In this document: positions 45,301 through 54,169 of the stretch, piece by piece
Layout: each line of letters starts with the position of its first letter
Numbering within the stretch: the stretch's first letter is position 1
Origin: Mycobacterium ahvazicum
Lineage (GTDB): Bacteria > Actinomycetota > Actinomycetes > Mycobacteriales > Mycobacteriaceae
Direction: 5' to 3'
NCBI RefSeq assembly: GCF_900176255.2
Contig: NZ_FXEG02000002.1
Location: 248,001 to 312,000 of the forward strand
Length of the DNA stretch: 64,000 bases
Notes under the pieces: model-generated
Seen by the model: the letters and a program-made list of their open reading frames with translations, nothing else
What the model was told of the DNA's origin: nothing
Database searches by the model: none
Program-made: the position numbers and the translations under genes

Positions 45301-46971
45301 ATGACGACGCGAGGGCGCAAGCCGAGACCGGGCCGCATCACGTTCGTGGGTTCCGGCCCGGGTGATCCGGGATTGTTGACCACACGGGCGGCCACAGTGC
45401 TGGCCAATGCGGCTCTGGTGTTCACCGATCCCGACGTACCCGAACCGGTGCTGGCGCTGATCGGCAAAGACCTGCCGCCCGTTTCGGGCCCGGCACCCGC
45501 CGAACCACCACCCGCGACGAGCGATGGGTCAGCCGACGCGGATCCGCCACCGGCGGCGCCGACGGTGCTGTCCGGTGGTGCCGACATCCGCCCGGCGCTC
45601 GGCGAGCCCGCCGAGGTGGCCAAGACGCTGACCGCCGAGGCCCGCACGGGCGTCGACGTGGTGCGGCTGGTGTCCGGCGACCCGCTGACGCTCGACGCGG
45701 TGATCAGCGAGGTGAACGCCGTCGCGCGAACTCACCTGCACATCGAGATCGTGCCGGGCCTGGCCGCGACCAGCGCGGTGCCGACGTATGCGGGTCTGCC
45801 GCTGGGCTCCTCGCACACCGTGGCCGACGTGCGCGACCCGCAGGTGGATTGGGAGGCGTTGGCGGCGGCTCCCGGCCCGCTGATCCTGCAGGCCACGCCG
45901 ACGCATCTGGCCGACGCGGCGCGCACGCTGATCGAGCATGAGCTGGCCGAGACGACCCCCTGCGTGGTGACCGCCCAGGGCACGACCTGTCAGCAGCGTT
46001 CGATCGAGACCACGTTGCACGGGCTGACCGACGCGGCCGTCGTGGCCGGCGCCGGCGACCCGGCGGGCCCGTTGACCGGACCGCTGGTGGTGACCATCGG
46101 CAAGACGGTCAACAGCCGGTCGAAGCTGAACTGGTGGGAGAGTCGCGCCCTGTACGGCTGGACCGTGTTGGTGCCGCGCACCAAGGACCAGGCCGGCGAG
46201 ATGAGCGAGCGACTCACCTCCTACGGCGCGCTGCCGGTCGAGGTCCCGACCATCGCGGTCGAGCCGCCGCGCAGCCCCGCCCAGATGGAGCGTGCTGTCA
46301 AGGGATTGGTCGACGGCCGGTTCCAGTGGGTGGTGTTCACCTCCACCAACGCCGTGCGCGCGGTGTGGGAGAAGTTCGGCGAGTTCGGGCTGGACGCCCG
46401 CGCATTCTCCGGCGTGAAGATCGCCTGCGTGGGCGAGTCGACGGCTGACCGGGTCCGGGCCTTCGGGATCAGCCCCGAGCTGGTGCCGGCCGGGGAGCAG
46501 TCCTCGCTGGGTCTGCTGGACGACTTCCCGCCCTACGACAGCATTTTCGATCCGGTGAACCGGGTTTTGCTGCCGCGTGCCGACATCGCCACCGAGACGC
46601 TGGCCGAAGGTCTGCGCGAACGTGGTTGGGAGATCGAGGATGTCACCGCGTACCGGACGGTGCGTGCGGCGCCTCCGCCGGCGTCTACCCGCGAAATGAT
46701 CAAGACGGGTGGCTTCGACGCGGTGTGCTTCACGTCCAGCTCGACAGTGCGCAACCTGGTCGGCATCGCCGGTAAACCGCACGCGCGCACCATCATCGCC
46801 TGCATCGGCCCCAAGACGGCCGAGACCGCCGCCGAGTTCGGCCTGCGGGTGGATGTGCAGCCCGACACCGCTGCCATCGGCCCACTGGTCGACGCGCTGG
46901 CCGAACACGCCGCGCGGTTGCGCGCCGAGGGCGCGCTGCCACCGCCGCGTAAGAAGAGCCGCAGGCGCTAG
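45301..46971 (+). CDS. cysG: Fused uroporphyrinogen-III C-methyltransferase/uroporphyrinogen-III synthase
   Basis: A 556-residue bifunctional-type protein annotated cysG or hemD in mycobacteria. The N-terminal part (about residues 1-260) is a SAM-dependent uroporphyrinogen methyltransferase-like domain (FVGSGPGDPGLLTTRA, VVRLVSGDPLTLDAV, EIVPGLAATSAVPTYAGLPL). The C-terminal part (about 285-540) is the HemD uroporphyrinogen-III synthase (GWTVLVPRTKDQAGEMSERL, VFTSTNAVRAVWEKFGEFGL). ATG at 45301 has GGGAG at good spacing and gives the known N-terminus (MTTRGRKPRPGR). The in-frame ATG at 45268, directly after the hemC stop, would add 11 residues. A Pro/Ala-rich insert lies near residue 60-80. 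Confidence 0.94.
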   Translation: MTTRGRKPRPGRITFVGSGPGDPGLLTTRAATVLANAALVFTDPDVPEPVLALIGKDLPPVSGPAPAEPPPATSDGSADADPPPAAPTVLSGGADIRPALGEPAEVAKTLTAEARTGVDVVRLVSGDPLTLDAVISEVNAVARTHLHIEIVPGLAATSAVPTYAGLPLGSSHTVADVRDPQVDWEALAAAPGPLILQATPTHLADAARTLIEHELAETTPCVVTAQGTTCQQRSIETTLHGLTDAAVVAGAGDPAGPLTGPLVVTIGKTVNSRSKLNWWESRALYGWTVLVPRTKDQAGEMSERLTSYGALPVEVPTIAVEPPRSPAQMERAVKGLVDGRFQWVVFTSTNAVRAVWEKFGEFGLDARAFSGVKIACVGESTADRVRAFGISPELVPAGEQSSLGLLDDFPPYDSIFDPVNRVLLPRADIATETLAEGLRERGWEIEDVTAYRTVRAAPPPASTREMIKTGGFDAVCFTSSSTVRNLVGIAGKPHARTIIACIGPKTAETAAEFGLRVDVQPDTAAIGPLVDALAEHAARLRAEGALPPPRKKSRRR

Positions 46972-47951
46972 TGGCGTACCCGCGGCAGCGCCCGCGTCGG
47001 CTCCGTTCCACCCCCGCGTTGCGTCGCTTGGTGGCGCAAACATCCTTGGAGCCAAGGCATTTGGTGCTGCCGATGTTCGTCGCCGACGGGATCGACGAAC
47101 CGCGCCCGATCCCGTCGATGCCTGACATCGTGCAGCACACCCGCGAATCGCTGCGCCGCGCAGCCGCCGATGCGGTGGCAGCCGGAGTGGGCGGGCTGAT
47201 GCTGTTCGGTGTGCCGCTCGACGAGGACAAGGACGTGACCGGCTCGGCCGGTACCGACCCCGACGGCATTCTCAACGTCGCGCTTCGGGACCTGGCCAAG
47301 GATCTCGGTGACGCCACGGTGTTGATGGCCGACACCTGCCTCGACGAATTCACCGACCATGGTCACTGTGGCGTCCTTGACTCCCGGGGCCGGGTGGACA
47401 ACGACGCCACGCTGAGGCGATACGTGAAATTGGCTGTGGCGCAAGCGGAATCGGGCGCTCAGGTGGTTGGTCCGAGCGGCATGATGGACGGGCAGGTGGG
47501 CGCCATTCGCGACGGCCTGGACACGGCGGGCTACACCGATGTGGTGATCCTGGCCTACGCCGCGAAGTTCGCTTCGGCGTTCTACGGCCCGTTCCGGGAA
47601 GCGGTGAGCTCGAGCCTGTCCGGCGATCGTCGCACCTACCAGCAGGAACCGGGCAACGTCCGAGAAGCGGTGCGGGAGATCGAGTTGGACATCGACGAGG
47701 GCGCCGACATCATCATGGTCAAGCCCGCGATGGGTTACCTCGACGTGGTGGCCGCCGCGGCGGAAGTCTCGCCAGTGCCGGTGGCCGCCTATCAGGTGTC
47801 GGGGGAGTACGCGATGATTTGTGCTGCGGCAGAAAATAATTGGATCGACAAGCGCGCCGCGGCCCTGGAGTCGCTAATCAGCATTCGCCGGGCCGGTGCC
47901 GACATCGTGCTGACCTATTGGGCCGCGGAGGCGGCGGGTTGGCTTTCCTAG
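46971..47951 (+). CDS. hemB: Delta-aminolevulinic acid dehydratase (porphobilinogen synthase)
   Basis: A 326-residue enzyme that joins two 5-aminolevulinates to porphobilinogen. VLMADTCLDEFTDHGHCGVL is the metal-binding/active-site loop. The two active-site lysines are in ILAYAAKFASAFYGPFREA and IIMVKPAMGYLDVV. The GTG at 46971 overlaps the stop of the upstream gene (TAGTG), so translation is coupled. The RRTYQQEPGN loop is also conserved. It completes the hem operon. Confidence 0.97.
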   Translation: MAYPRQRPRRLRSTPALRRLVAQTSLEPRHLVLPMFVADGIDEPRPIPSMPDIVQHTRESLRRAAADAVAAGVGGLMLFGVPLDEDKDVTGSAGTDPDGILNVALRDLAKDLGDATVLMADTCLDEFTDHGHCGVLDSRGRVDNDATLRRYVKLAVAQAESGAQVVGPSGMMDGQVGAIRDGLDTAGYTDVVILAYAAKFASAFYGPFREAVSSSLSGDRRTYQQEPGNVREAVREIELDIDEGADIIMVKPAMGYLDVVAAAAEVSPVPVAAYQVSGEYAMICAAAENNWIDKRAAALESLISIRRAGADIVLTYWAAEAAGWLS

Positions 47952-47991
47952 CGGCCACATCGCCGGTAGACGATCAGGGGATGAGGCTTCC

Positions 47992-48534
47992 ATGACGACA
48001 GCGAGGGATGTCGATCCCGGCCCGTTGTTCTACGAACCCGGCGCCAGCTGGCTTTGGGTGTTGAGCGGCCCGGCCGCGGCGGTGTCGATGATCCTGATCG
48101 AAATGTGGAGTGGCGCAGCGATATCGCTGTGGGTCCCGGCGATCTTCCTGGTGATGGTGTCGGCGTTCATCTCGCTGCAGATCAAGGCGGCGCGCATCCA
48201 CGTGTCGGTCGAACTGACCCAGGACGCCCTGCGTCAGGGCACCGAGACGATCCTGGTGCGCGAAATCATCAAGGTTTACCCCGAACCGGAGAATCCGGCG
48301 AATTCCGACAGGGAGTTGGCGCGCTGGCAGTCGGCTCGGGCGCTCGGCGAACTGTTCGGGGTGCCGCGCGGCCGGACCGGAATCGGCCTCAAGCTCACCG
48401 GGGGGCGCACCGCGCAGGCTTGGGCCAAACGCCATCGTCGTCTTCGGGAAGCGTTGACCCCGTTGGTGCAGGAGCGCGTGGAGCCGGCCCGATCGGACGT
48501 CTGGGACATCGACGACGATGAGCCTCAGCTGTGA
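47992..48534 (+). CDS. DUF3093-type membrane protein (Rv0513-like)
   Basis: A 180-residue protein with two adjacent membrane segments near residues 20-60 (WLWVLSGPAAAVSMILIEMW and ISLWVPAIFLVMVSAFISLQ), then a cytoplasmic domain with IHVSVELTQDALRQGTETIL. Size and position match Rv0513, of the DUF3093 family. It follows hemB by 40 bases and overlaps the next gene by four bases (GTGA). No function is known. Confidence 0.87.
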   Translation: MTTARDVDPGPLFYEPGASWLWVLSGPAAAVSMILIEMWSGAAISLWVPAIFLVMVSAFISLQIKAARIHVSVELTQDALRQGTETILVREIIKVYPEPENPANSDRELARWQSARALGELFGVPRGRTGIGLKLTGGRTAQAWAKRHRRLREALTPLVQERVEPARSDVWDIDDDEPQL

Positions 48535-48791
48535 TCGCCCGCTACCGGGCCGTGGTCGAACTCGTCGTCGCCGGCGTGGCGCTGGTCGGTGTCGGAGTGA
48601 GCTGGGTGCACGCGCGACACATCGTGAACGTGGCGCCGATCACCGATGGTCAGCCGTCCACGACGGCGTTGGTATACAACCCCCAGCTGCTGCTGCTGGC
48701 CTTGCTGCTGGCGTTGATCGCCGGAGTGCTGGCCGTCCTTGGGGCCGCCAGGCTGTGGCGCGCTCGACGCGCCGCTACGCCGTCTTCCTGA
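48531..48791 (+). CDS. Small membrane protein (Rv0514-like)
   Basis: An 86-residue protein with two hydrophobic segments, VVELVVAGVALVGVGVSWVH (about 8-27) and LLLLALLLALIAGVLAVLGA (about 53-72), and a basic C-terminal tail. The GTG start overlaps the stop of the Rv0513-like gene, so the pair is translationally coupled. The 3' end overlaps the convergent STAS gene by 17 bases. H37Rv has a REP13E12 gene (Rv0515) after this point; it is absent here. Confidence 0.83.
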   Translation: MIARYRAVVELVVAGVALVGVGVSWVHARHIVNVAPITDGQPSTTALVYNPQLLLLALLLALIAGVLAVLGAARLWRARRAATPSS

Positions 48792-49209
48792 ACAGCGGCA
48801 TCGCCAGCCGGCGGCGGCAGACGACCGCGTCGGCCAGGTCGCCGAATGCCTGGGGCACCGAGCCGGCGATCGGAAACACCGAATCGCCGTTGCCGGCGAC
48901 CAGCTGCTCGATCACGTCGGGGCCGGCGACCAGCGTCCACTCCACCCCGGCGCGGCGGCAATCCTCGTCGAATGTGTACAGCAACGAGAAGCCGGCACCG
49001 GCGAAGTCGGTCACGGCGCTGATGTCGAGTACCAGAGGATTGTCGCCGACGACGAAACGGCGAACGCAGCCGCTGACCCGGTCGACATTGACGGCGTCGA
49101 CCTCTCCCCGGATGGTCACCACCGTCGCGAGGTGGCGGCAGTGAGCCCGAACCTCGGCTCCGCCGCAGTCGAGGCTTCCTTGTCGAGCTGTGGTCATCGC
49201 GATCGTCAT
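48775..49209 (-). CDS. Anti-anti-sigma factor, STAS domain (Rv0516c/OprA-like)
   Basis: A 144-residue STAS protein. VTIRGEVDAVNVDRVSGCVR and LVLDISAVTDFAGAGFSLLY are the conserved core; the Ser/Thr usually phosphorylated lies in the DFAGAG-type loop, which here lacks a Ser. In M. tuberculosis Rv0516c, PknD phosphorylates Thr2 and links it to SigF in osmotic stress, and a Thr is also present at position 2 here. The ATG at 49209 follows AGGGGCG. A longer in-frame start at 49284 looks non-coding. It is convergent with the Rv0514-like gene. Confidence 0.9.
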   Translation of the reverse strand: MTIAMTTARQGSLDCGGAEVRAHCRHLATVVTIRGEVDAVNVDRVSGCVRRFVVGDNPLVLDISAVTDFAGAGFSLLYTFDEDCRRAGVEWTLVAGPDVIEQLVAGNGDSVFPIAGSVPQAFGDLADAVVCRRRLAMPLFRKTA

Positions 49210-49515
49210 GAACGCCCCTATTTCGGTGGTGGTGCGAAGGCCGTCCGCAATGCCGACCAAGCTAGCTACAACGGTGCCCGCCAAACTTAAGGAGACCGAC
49301 AGTTACGTCTAACTGTTTGCTAAAAAGCTGACCGAGTAGATGTCTGCGGCGGCATGTCGGCGGGCACACCGTCGCCGTCACGCGATCCGGGCCGCCGCGC
49401 TGTTAGGCTGCTCTGGCTACCGGTTGCGAGTCGGGGGGCTTGGGATAGGGCGAAATGCCCGGTCAGCCGGGTGAGAAGGCAACGAAAACCGCAAGGGCCA
49501 GAGCGAAAGAGCGTC
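49210..49515. other. 306-base divergent gap between the STAS and acyltransferase genes
   Basis: This region should hold the promoters of both divergent genes. I see no gene. The AT-rich part around 49270-49330 is the most promoter-like. An open frame leading into the acyltransferase from 49354 is rich in Arg/Pro and does not look like protein. Confidence 0.4.
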
Positions 49516-50763
49516 GTGCGCAGCGCAGAGATCAAGGGTGAGATCAAGGCCCTGACGGGACTCCGCATCATCGCCGCCGTGTGGGTGGTGCTGTTTCATT
49601 TCCGGCCGATGCTGAGCGACATCTCGCCCGATTTCCGCGAGAACCTGGCGCCCGTGCTCAATAGCGGCGCCCAGGGCGTCGACCTGTTCTTCATTCTCAG
49701 CGGGTTCGTGCTGACCTGGAACTACCTCGACCGGATGGGTCGTTCCTGGTCGACGCGCGAGACCCTGCACTTCCTGTGGCTGCGGCTGGCCCGGGTCTGG
49801 CCGGTGTATTTGGTCACCATGCACCTGGCCGCGTTGCTGGTGATCCTTTCGATGCACGTCGGCCATGTGCCGCTGCCCGAGGCGAACGACCTCACCGCGA
49901 TCAGTTACATCCGCCAGGTCCTGCTCGTGCAGCTGTGGTTCGAGCCGTTCTTCGATGGAACCAGCTGGGACGGGCCGGCCTGGTCGATCAGTGCGGAATG
50001 GCTGGCTTACCTGCTTTTCGGCGTGCTGGCCCTGGTCGTGTTCCGGATGAAGCTGGCCACCCGGGCGCGGACCCTGATGTGGCTGGCCGTCGCGGCCTCG
50101 CTGCCGCCGGTGGTGATGCTGTTGGCCAGCGGGCACTTTTATACGCCGTGGAGCTGGCTGCCGCGGATCGTGACGCAGTTCGCCGCGGGGGCGCTGGCCT
50201 GCGCGGCCGTGCGCCGGTTGCGGCTGAGCGACCGCGGTCGCCACATCGCCGGATACCTCTCGTTGTTGCTGCTGGCCGCGGTGGTGGGCGTGCTGTACTG
50301 GTTTAACGCCCATCCGATCAGCGGGGTCGTGGAAAACGACAGCGGCGGCGTGGTCGACGTGCTGTTCGTCCCCCTGGTCATCACGCTGGCGGTCGGCCTG
50401 GGCAGCCTGCCCAGGGTGCTATCCACCCGGGTGATGGTCTACGGCGGGCAGATCTCGTTCTGCCTGTACATGGTGCATGAGCTGGTGCACACGTCCTGGG
50501 GATGGGCGGTCGAACAATTCGAGCTGACGCCGTGGGAGTCCGATTCCCCCTGGAAATGGAACGTGCTGGGCCTGTTCGCGATCGCTCTGGCGCTGTCCAG
50601 CCTGCTCTATCACGTCGTGGAGGAGCCCGCCCGGCGCTGGATGCGCAGGATGGTCGACGTCCGTTCCGCGGCCCAGCCAACCGAGGCCGGCGAGCCGGCC
50701 GCGGCCAGGGTTCGCCCGATCGACGGTGGACTGGAGCCGATCGCCGAGCGCACGGCTTCCTGA
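49516..50763 (+). CDS. Membrane acyltransferase, acyltransferase-3 family (Rv0517-like)
   Basis: A 415-residue polytopic protein. The first membrane segment carries ALTGLRIIAAVWVVLFHFRP with the catalytic histidine. DLFFILSGFVLTWNYLDRMG is the second signature. About ten membrane segments follow, ending near residue 385 (FAIALALSSLLYHVVEEPAR). The family transfers acyl groups to exported carbohydrates or lipids. The GTG at 49516 gives VRSAEIKGEIKALTGLR, matching Rv0517. The next plus-strand gene is an SGNH hydrolase-like protein 225 bases away. Confidence 0.9.
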   Translation: MRSAEIKGEIKALTGLRIIAAVWVVLFHFRPMLSDISPDFRENLAPVLNSGAQGVDLFFILSGFVLTWNYLDRMGRSWSTRETLHFLWLRLARVWPVYLVTMHLAALLVILSMHVGHVPLPEANDLTAISYIRQVLLVQLWFEPFFDGTSWDGPAWSISAEWLAYLLFGVLALVVFRMKLATRARTLMWLAVAASLPPVVMLLASGHFYTPWSWLPRIVTQFAAGALACAAVRRLRLSDRGRHIAGYLSLLLLAAVVGVLYWFNAHPISGVVENDSGGVVDVLFVPLVITLAVGLGSLPRVLSTRVMVYGGQISFCLYMVHELVHTSWGWAVEQFELTPWESDSPWKWNVLGLFAIALALSSLLYHVVEEPARRWMRRMVDVRSAAQPTEAGEPAAARVRPIDGGLEPIAERTAS

Positions 50764-50988
50764 GTGCCCGCGAATCATGCTGTGCCCCATGCCCTCTCGG
50801 ACCAGGAGTTCGCAGTGGTAGCCACGCCGCACTGGTAGCTTGGGGCATGCCGATCCATCCGGTCCTGTATCGCACCTGTGAAACAGCGCGTTGACGGCCG
50901 GTTCGCGTCGGTTATTCGTACGATTTCCGTTGGTCGGGTGCATTACCGGGCCATGCAGTGCACAGGGGTGCAAAAGGGGGGAGTAAGA

Positions 50989-51684
50989 GTGAGTCGTCTG
51001 GCCGCGTTCGTCGTCAACCTTGCTCTGCTGGTCGGCGTGGGCTGTGAAGTCGTGGCACACCCGGCATACGCGCTGCCTTACCAGGCATTGACTCTGGATG
51101 GCCGGCTGACCCACATCGCGGTGGTCGGCGACTCCTACACGACCGGCACCGACGAGGGCGGCCTGGGCCCGAACGCGTGGACCGCCCTTGCCTGGCAAAC
51201 ACTGACCAAGCGCGGCCTGCAGATCGACGCCGAGGTGGCGGCCGAGGGCAGGGCCGGTTATGCCGTACTCGGTGACCACGGCAGCATCTTCGAGGATCTC
51301 ACTGTCAGGTCGGTCAAGGCCGATGACGTGCTGGTGGTGTTCTTCGGCTCCCGCAACGACCAGGGCACCGATCCGGGCATGCTGGCCGGGCGCGCGCGCG
51401 ATACGTTCCAGATTGCGCGCATCCTGGCACCGACGGCGAGATTCCTGGTGATCGGACCGCCGTGGCCGACCGCCGATGTGCCCGAATCGGTGTTGCAGAT
51501 TCGTGATGTGCTCAACTCGGAGGCCCGGGCTGCGGGTGCGGCGTTCGTCGACCCGATCGGCGCCCACTGGTTCGTCGACAGGCCCGACCTGATCGGCCCA
51601 GATGGCGTGCACCCCAATGACGCCGGGCACCGATACATGGCTGACAAGATTGCGCCGCTGATTCGCACGCAGTTATTCAGGTAG
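50989..51684 (+). CDS. Secreted SGNH/GDSL hydrolase-like protein (Rv0518-like)
   Basis: A 231-residue exported protein, the same length as Rv0518. The signal peptide is SRLAAFVVNLALLVGVGCEV, cleaved near AYALP. Block I is HIAVVGDSYTTGTDEGG (Ser nucleophile), the Asn block is FFGSRNDQG, and the His block is GPDGVHPNDAGHRYMADK. It is likely to remove or transfer acyl groups in the cell envelope. The GTG at 50989 has a GGGGGAG ribosome site; the longer frame from 50878 has no protein character. It stands near two acyltransferase genes. Confidence 0.9.
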   Translation: MSRLAAFVVNLALLVGVGCEVVAHPAYALPYQALTLDGRLTHIAVVGDSYTTGTDEGGLGPNAWTALAWQTLTKRGLQIDAEVAAEGRAGYAVLGDHGSIFEDLTVRSVKADDVLVVFFGSRNDQGTDPGMLAGRARDTFQIARILAPTARFLVIGPPWPTADVPESVLQIRDVLNSEARAAGAAFVDPIGAHWFVDRPDLIGPDGVHPNDAGHRYMADKIAPLIRTQLFR

Positions 51685-51762
51685 CGAGGCAATGGAAGTT
51701 TCGGCGGGCTGGCCCCCTCAAAACGCCAGCCGCGCAAGGCTTTACGCGCCGACCCTGAGCGC

Positions 51763-51879
51763 TTAGTCCTCTGCGTGCCGTTCGTAGTCCCACTGCTCCA
51801 GGCGTGCTTGTAGCTGCATCAAGCCGATTCCGGCGACTGGCGTAGCAGCCGCGATGCAGACCAACAACAGCGGGGACAT
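51763..51879 (-). CDS. 38-residue membrane miniprotein
   Basis: A 38-residue protein: MSPLLLVCIAAATPVAGIGL, then MQLQARLEQWDYERHAED. The first ~20 residues form a membrane segment and the rest is a polar amphipathic tail. A perfect GGAGG lies six bases before the ATG. The tail (WDYERHAED) recurs in small mycobacterial proteins I have seen, so this is probably a conserved family, but I cannot name a function. It lies in the gap between the SGNH gene and the OafA-type acyltransferase, on the strand of the latter. It is below the size most gene callers report. Confidence 0.75.
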   Translation of the reverse strand: MSPLLLVCIAAATPVAGIGLMQLQARLEQWDYERHAED

Positions 51880-51959
51880 TTCAAACCTCCAAAACCCTTA
51901 CATTCCTAACACGTTCGGTTTCGCGGCGGGGTTCATTCGCAAAGAAAGTCATCGCAACG

Positions 51960-54149
51960 TCATCCGTCCGTTATGGCTCCGTCTGCGAGTGCGCCCATCA
52001 CTGGCGCCAACAACTGCGCATATTCGGTTGTGACGTGGTTGTCGTCGCGAAACACCAGGGTGTTACCGACGATCATGGGGCACCGTTCGGACGTGCAGAA
52101 CAGGTCGGTGAGGTCGGCGTAGTGGCCGCCGTTGCCGGTGGCCGCGGCCCGCTCGGCGGAGATACCGCCGTCGTTGACCGCGACCGAACGGCTTGGAGCG
52201 CAGGCGGTGGCGTCGTCCAGGTGTCCCGATAAGCAGGTGGGCACCGGGGACTGCGGATCCGGGGCGGGGCCGAGCACCAGCACGGTCGCGCCGGTGCGGC
52301 GCAGTTGTGCGACGGTGCGACCCAGCGTCTCGATCCACGCCGGGTCGTACGACACGAAGCCGAAATCGCCGCCGTAGCGCCGGCTCATGTCCAGCACGAC
52401 CAGCCGCGGATGCTCGGCAGCCACCCGGGCCAGCACCTGCGCGCGCCATTGTTCGCACTCGGTGTACTCGCGGCCCAGATACGGGCTGTCGATGGGCAGG
52501 TCCTGGATCGGGCAGGTCACTTTGGCCATCGTCTCCAGTCGCCAGTGCCGCTGCTCGGCGACTTGGGCAAAGGCCGGGTTCCACATCGCCGCGTGCGAGT
52601 CGCCGATCAGCGCGACCGTCGTCGGCGAGCCGACGTCGCCTGCCGCACACTCGCTTTGCCCGATGTCGCGCCAGGAGCGCACGCAGCCGTTGACGAACAC
52701 GGCGGCCTTGTCGGCCGGCGCCTGGGCCAGCGGCGGATCCAGATTCGACGGGACGGCACGCAGGCCGGCGGCCTGCCCGACGGCGTCGCGCACCTGCGCC
52801 AGAGCCTGCTGGACGGCCGTCTGCTGCGCACCGGCGTTGGGGGCGGCGGTGGGCAGCGCCATGATGGTGGCCTTCGCCGCGGCCGGGCCGTGGCCGACCG
52901 GAACCGGTATCACCGTCAGCAGCAGCACGCAGGCGGATGCGGTGGCGGCACTGGCGATCCCGGCTACGGCCAGGCTCGTCTTGGCCGACCGGCGCAGCGC
53001 GGCGGCGAACCGACCGGGATTCTCCACCAGATGGAACGTGATCACTGCCAGCCCGGCGGAGACGGCCGTCGCGGCCAATCGGGCCGCCAGGCCGGCTTCG
53101 CCCAGCAGCCGCGGCATCAGCAGCAGCACCGGCCAGTGCCACAGGTACCAGGAGTACGACACCCGCCCGATCGCGCGCATCGCCGGCCGGCACAGCAGCC
53201 GTCCGACCCCCAGGCTGCGGGTGGCACAGCCACCGCCGATCACCAGCGCGGTGCCCAGCACCGGCAGCAGCGCCGCGGTGCCCGGGTAAGGAGTAGCGGG
53301 GCCCAGCTGGGTGCAGGTCAGCAGAATCAGCGCCAGGCCGCCCCAGCCGGCGATCGCCGCGGGCAGCAGCGGCAGCCGGCGCCACTGCTCGATCGACAGC
53401 GCGACCAGGCCGCCGACGGCCAGCTCCCAGGCCCGGGTGGGCAACGAGAAGAACGCCCACGGCGGCGAGCTACGGGTCCACACCACGGCCGCCGCCAGGG
53501 AGGCCGCGGCGACCAACGCCAGCACCGCCGCGTACGGCGCCGCCTTGGCTTTGGCATCGGCATTGGGACTGGCCTCAGCGTCGCGCCGCACGCGTCCGGC
53601 CAACCACGCGGTGCCGATGATCAACACCGGCCATACCAGATAGAACTGCTCCTCGACGCCGAGTGACCAGTAGTGCTGGAACGGCGAGGGCCCCTCGGCG
53701 TTCAGGTAGTCGGTGCCAAGGTGGGCGAACCGGTAATTGCCGACGTAGAGCGCACTGGCGATGCCGTCGAGGAACACGCTTCGGGCCTGCAACGGCGGCA
53801 GCACGGCGGCCGCCGCGATGGCGGGGACGACGGCGACGGTGGCCGCGGCAGGCAACAGCCGTCGGGCCCGTGCTCCGTAAAACCGGCCCAGCGCAATGGT
53901 TTTCGCGGTGCTGACTTCGCGCCACAACAGGCCGGTGATCAGGAAGCCGGAGATGACGAAGAAGACGTCGACGCCGATGAAGCCGCCGGCGGTACCGGGA
54001 ATGCCCGCGTGGTAGAGCACCACCGCGACGACTGCGACGGCCCGCAGGCCCTCGATGTCGGGGCGAAACCCGCGTCGGGGAATTTGTCGGGTGGGGCTAT
54101 CGCCCGCTGGTGAGGGCGGGCTCGACGCGGTTTCCTGCCGGACTGCCAT
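51960..54149 (-). CDS. OafA/YrhL-type acyltransferase with C-terminal SGNH domain
   Basis: A 729-residue membrane protein. The acyltransferase-3 part (about residues 30-385) has IEGLRAVAVVAVVLYHAGIP with the catalytic His, GVDVFFVISGFLITGLLWRE and HYWSLGVEEQFYLVWPVLII. After the last membrane segment (about residue 400-420), the periplasmic SGNH domain carries VALIGDSHAAMWNPAFAQVA and, near the end, RDDNHVTTEYAQLL (Asp-x-x-His). Such proteins O-acetylate or succinylate exported glycans; in mycobacteria, relatives modify envelope lipids or polysaccharides. ATG at 54149 is chosen over upstream frame. I do not recall it at this place in H37Rv. Confidence 0.92.
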   Translation of the reverse strand: MAVRQETASSPPSPAGDSPTRQIPRRGFRPDIEGLRAVAVVAVVLYHAGIPGTAGGFIGVDVFFVISGFLITGLLWREVSTAKTIALGRFYGARARRLLPAAATVAVVPAIAAAAVLPPLQARSVFLDGIASALYVGNYRFAHLGTDYLNAEGPSPFQHYWSLGVEEQFYLVWPVLIIGTAWLAGRVRRDAEASPNADAKAKAAPYAAVLALVAAASLAAAVVWTRSSPPWAFFSLPTRAWELAVGGLVALSIEQWRRLPLLPAAIAGWGGLALILLTCTQLGPATPYPGTAALLPVLGTALVIGGGCATRSLGVGRLLCRPAMRAIGRVSYSWYLWHWPVLLLMPRLLGEAGLAARLAATAVSAGLAVITFHLVENPGRFAAALRRSAKTSLAVAGIASAATASACVLLLTVIPVPVGHGPAAAKATIMALPTAAPNAGAQQTAVQQALAQVRDAVGQAAGLRAVPSNLDPPLAQAPADKAAVFVNGCVRSWRDIGQSECAAGDVGSPTTVALIGDSHAAMWNPAFAQVAEQRHWRLETMAKVTCPIQDLPIDSPYLGREYTECEQWRAQVLARVAAEHPRLVVLDMSRRYGGDFGFVSYDPAWIETLGRTVAQLRRTGATVLVLGPAPDPQSPVPTCLSGHLDDATACAPSRSVAVNDGGISAERAAATGNGGHYADLTDLFCTSERCPMIVGNTLVFRDDNHVTTEYAQLLAPVMGALADGAITDG

Positions 54150-54169
54150 GCCTTTGTTGGGATGCCTCG

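Noticed and set aside
52063..53460. 465-residue minus-strand frame inside the OafA-type acyltransferase
   Set aside because: It is the same strand in another frame, with Arg-rich composition. The acyltransferase frame has all family motifs.
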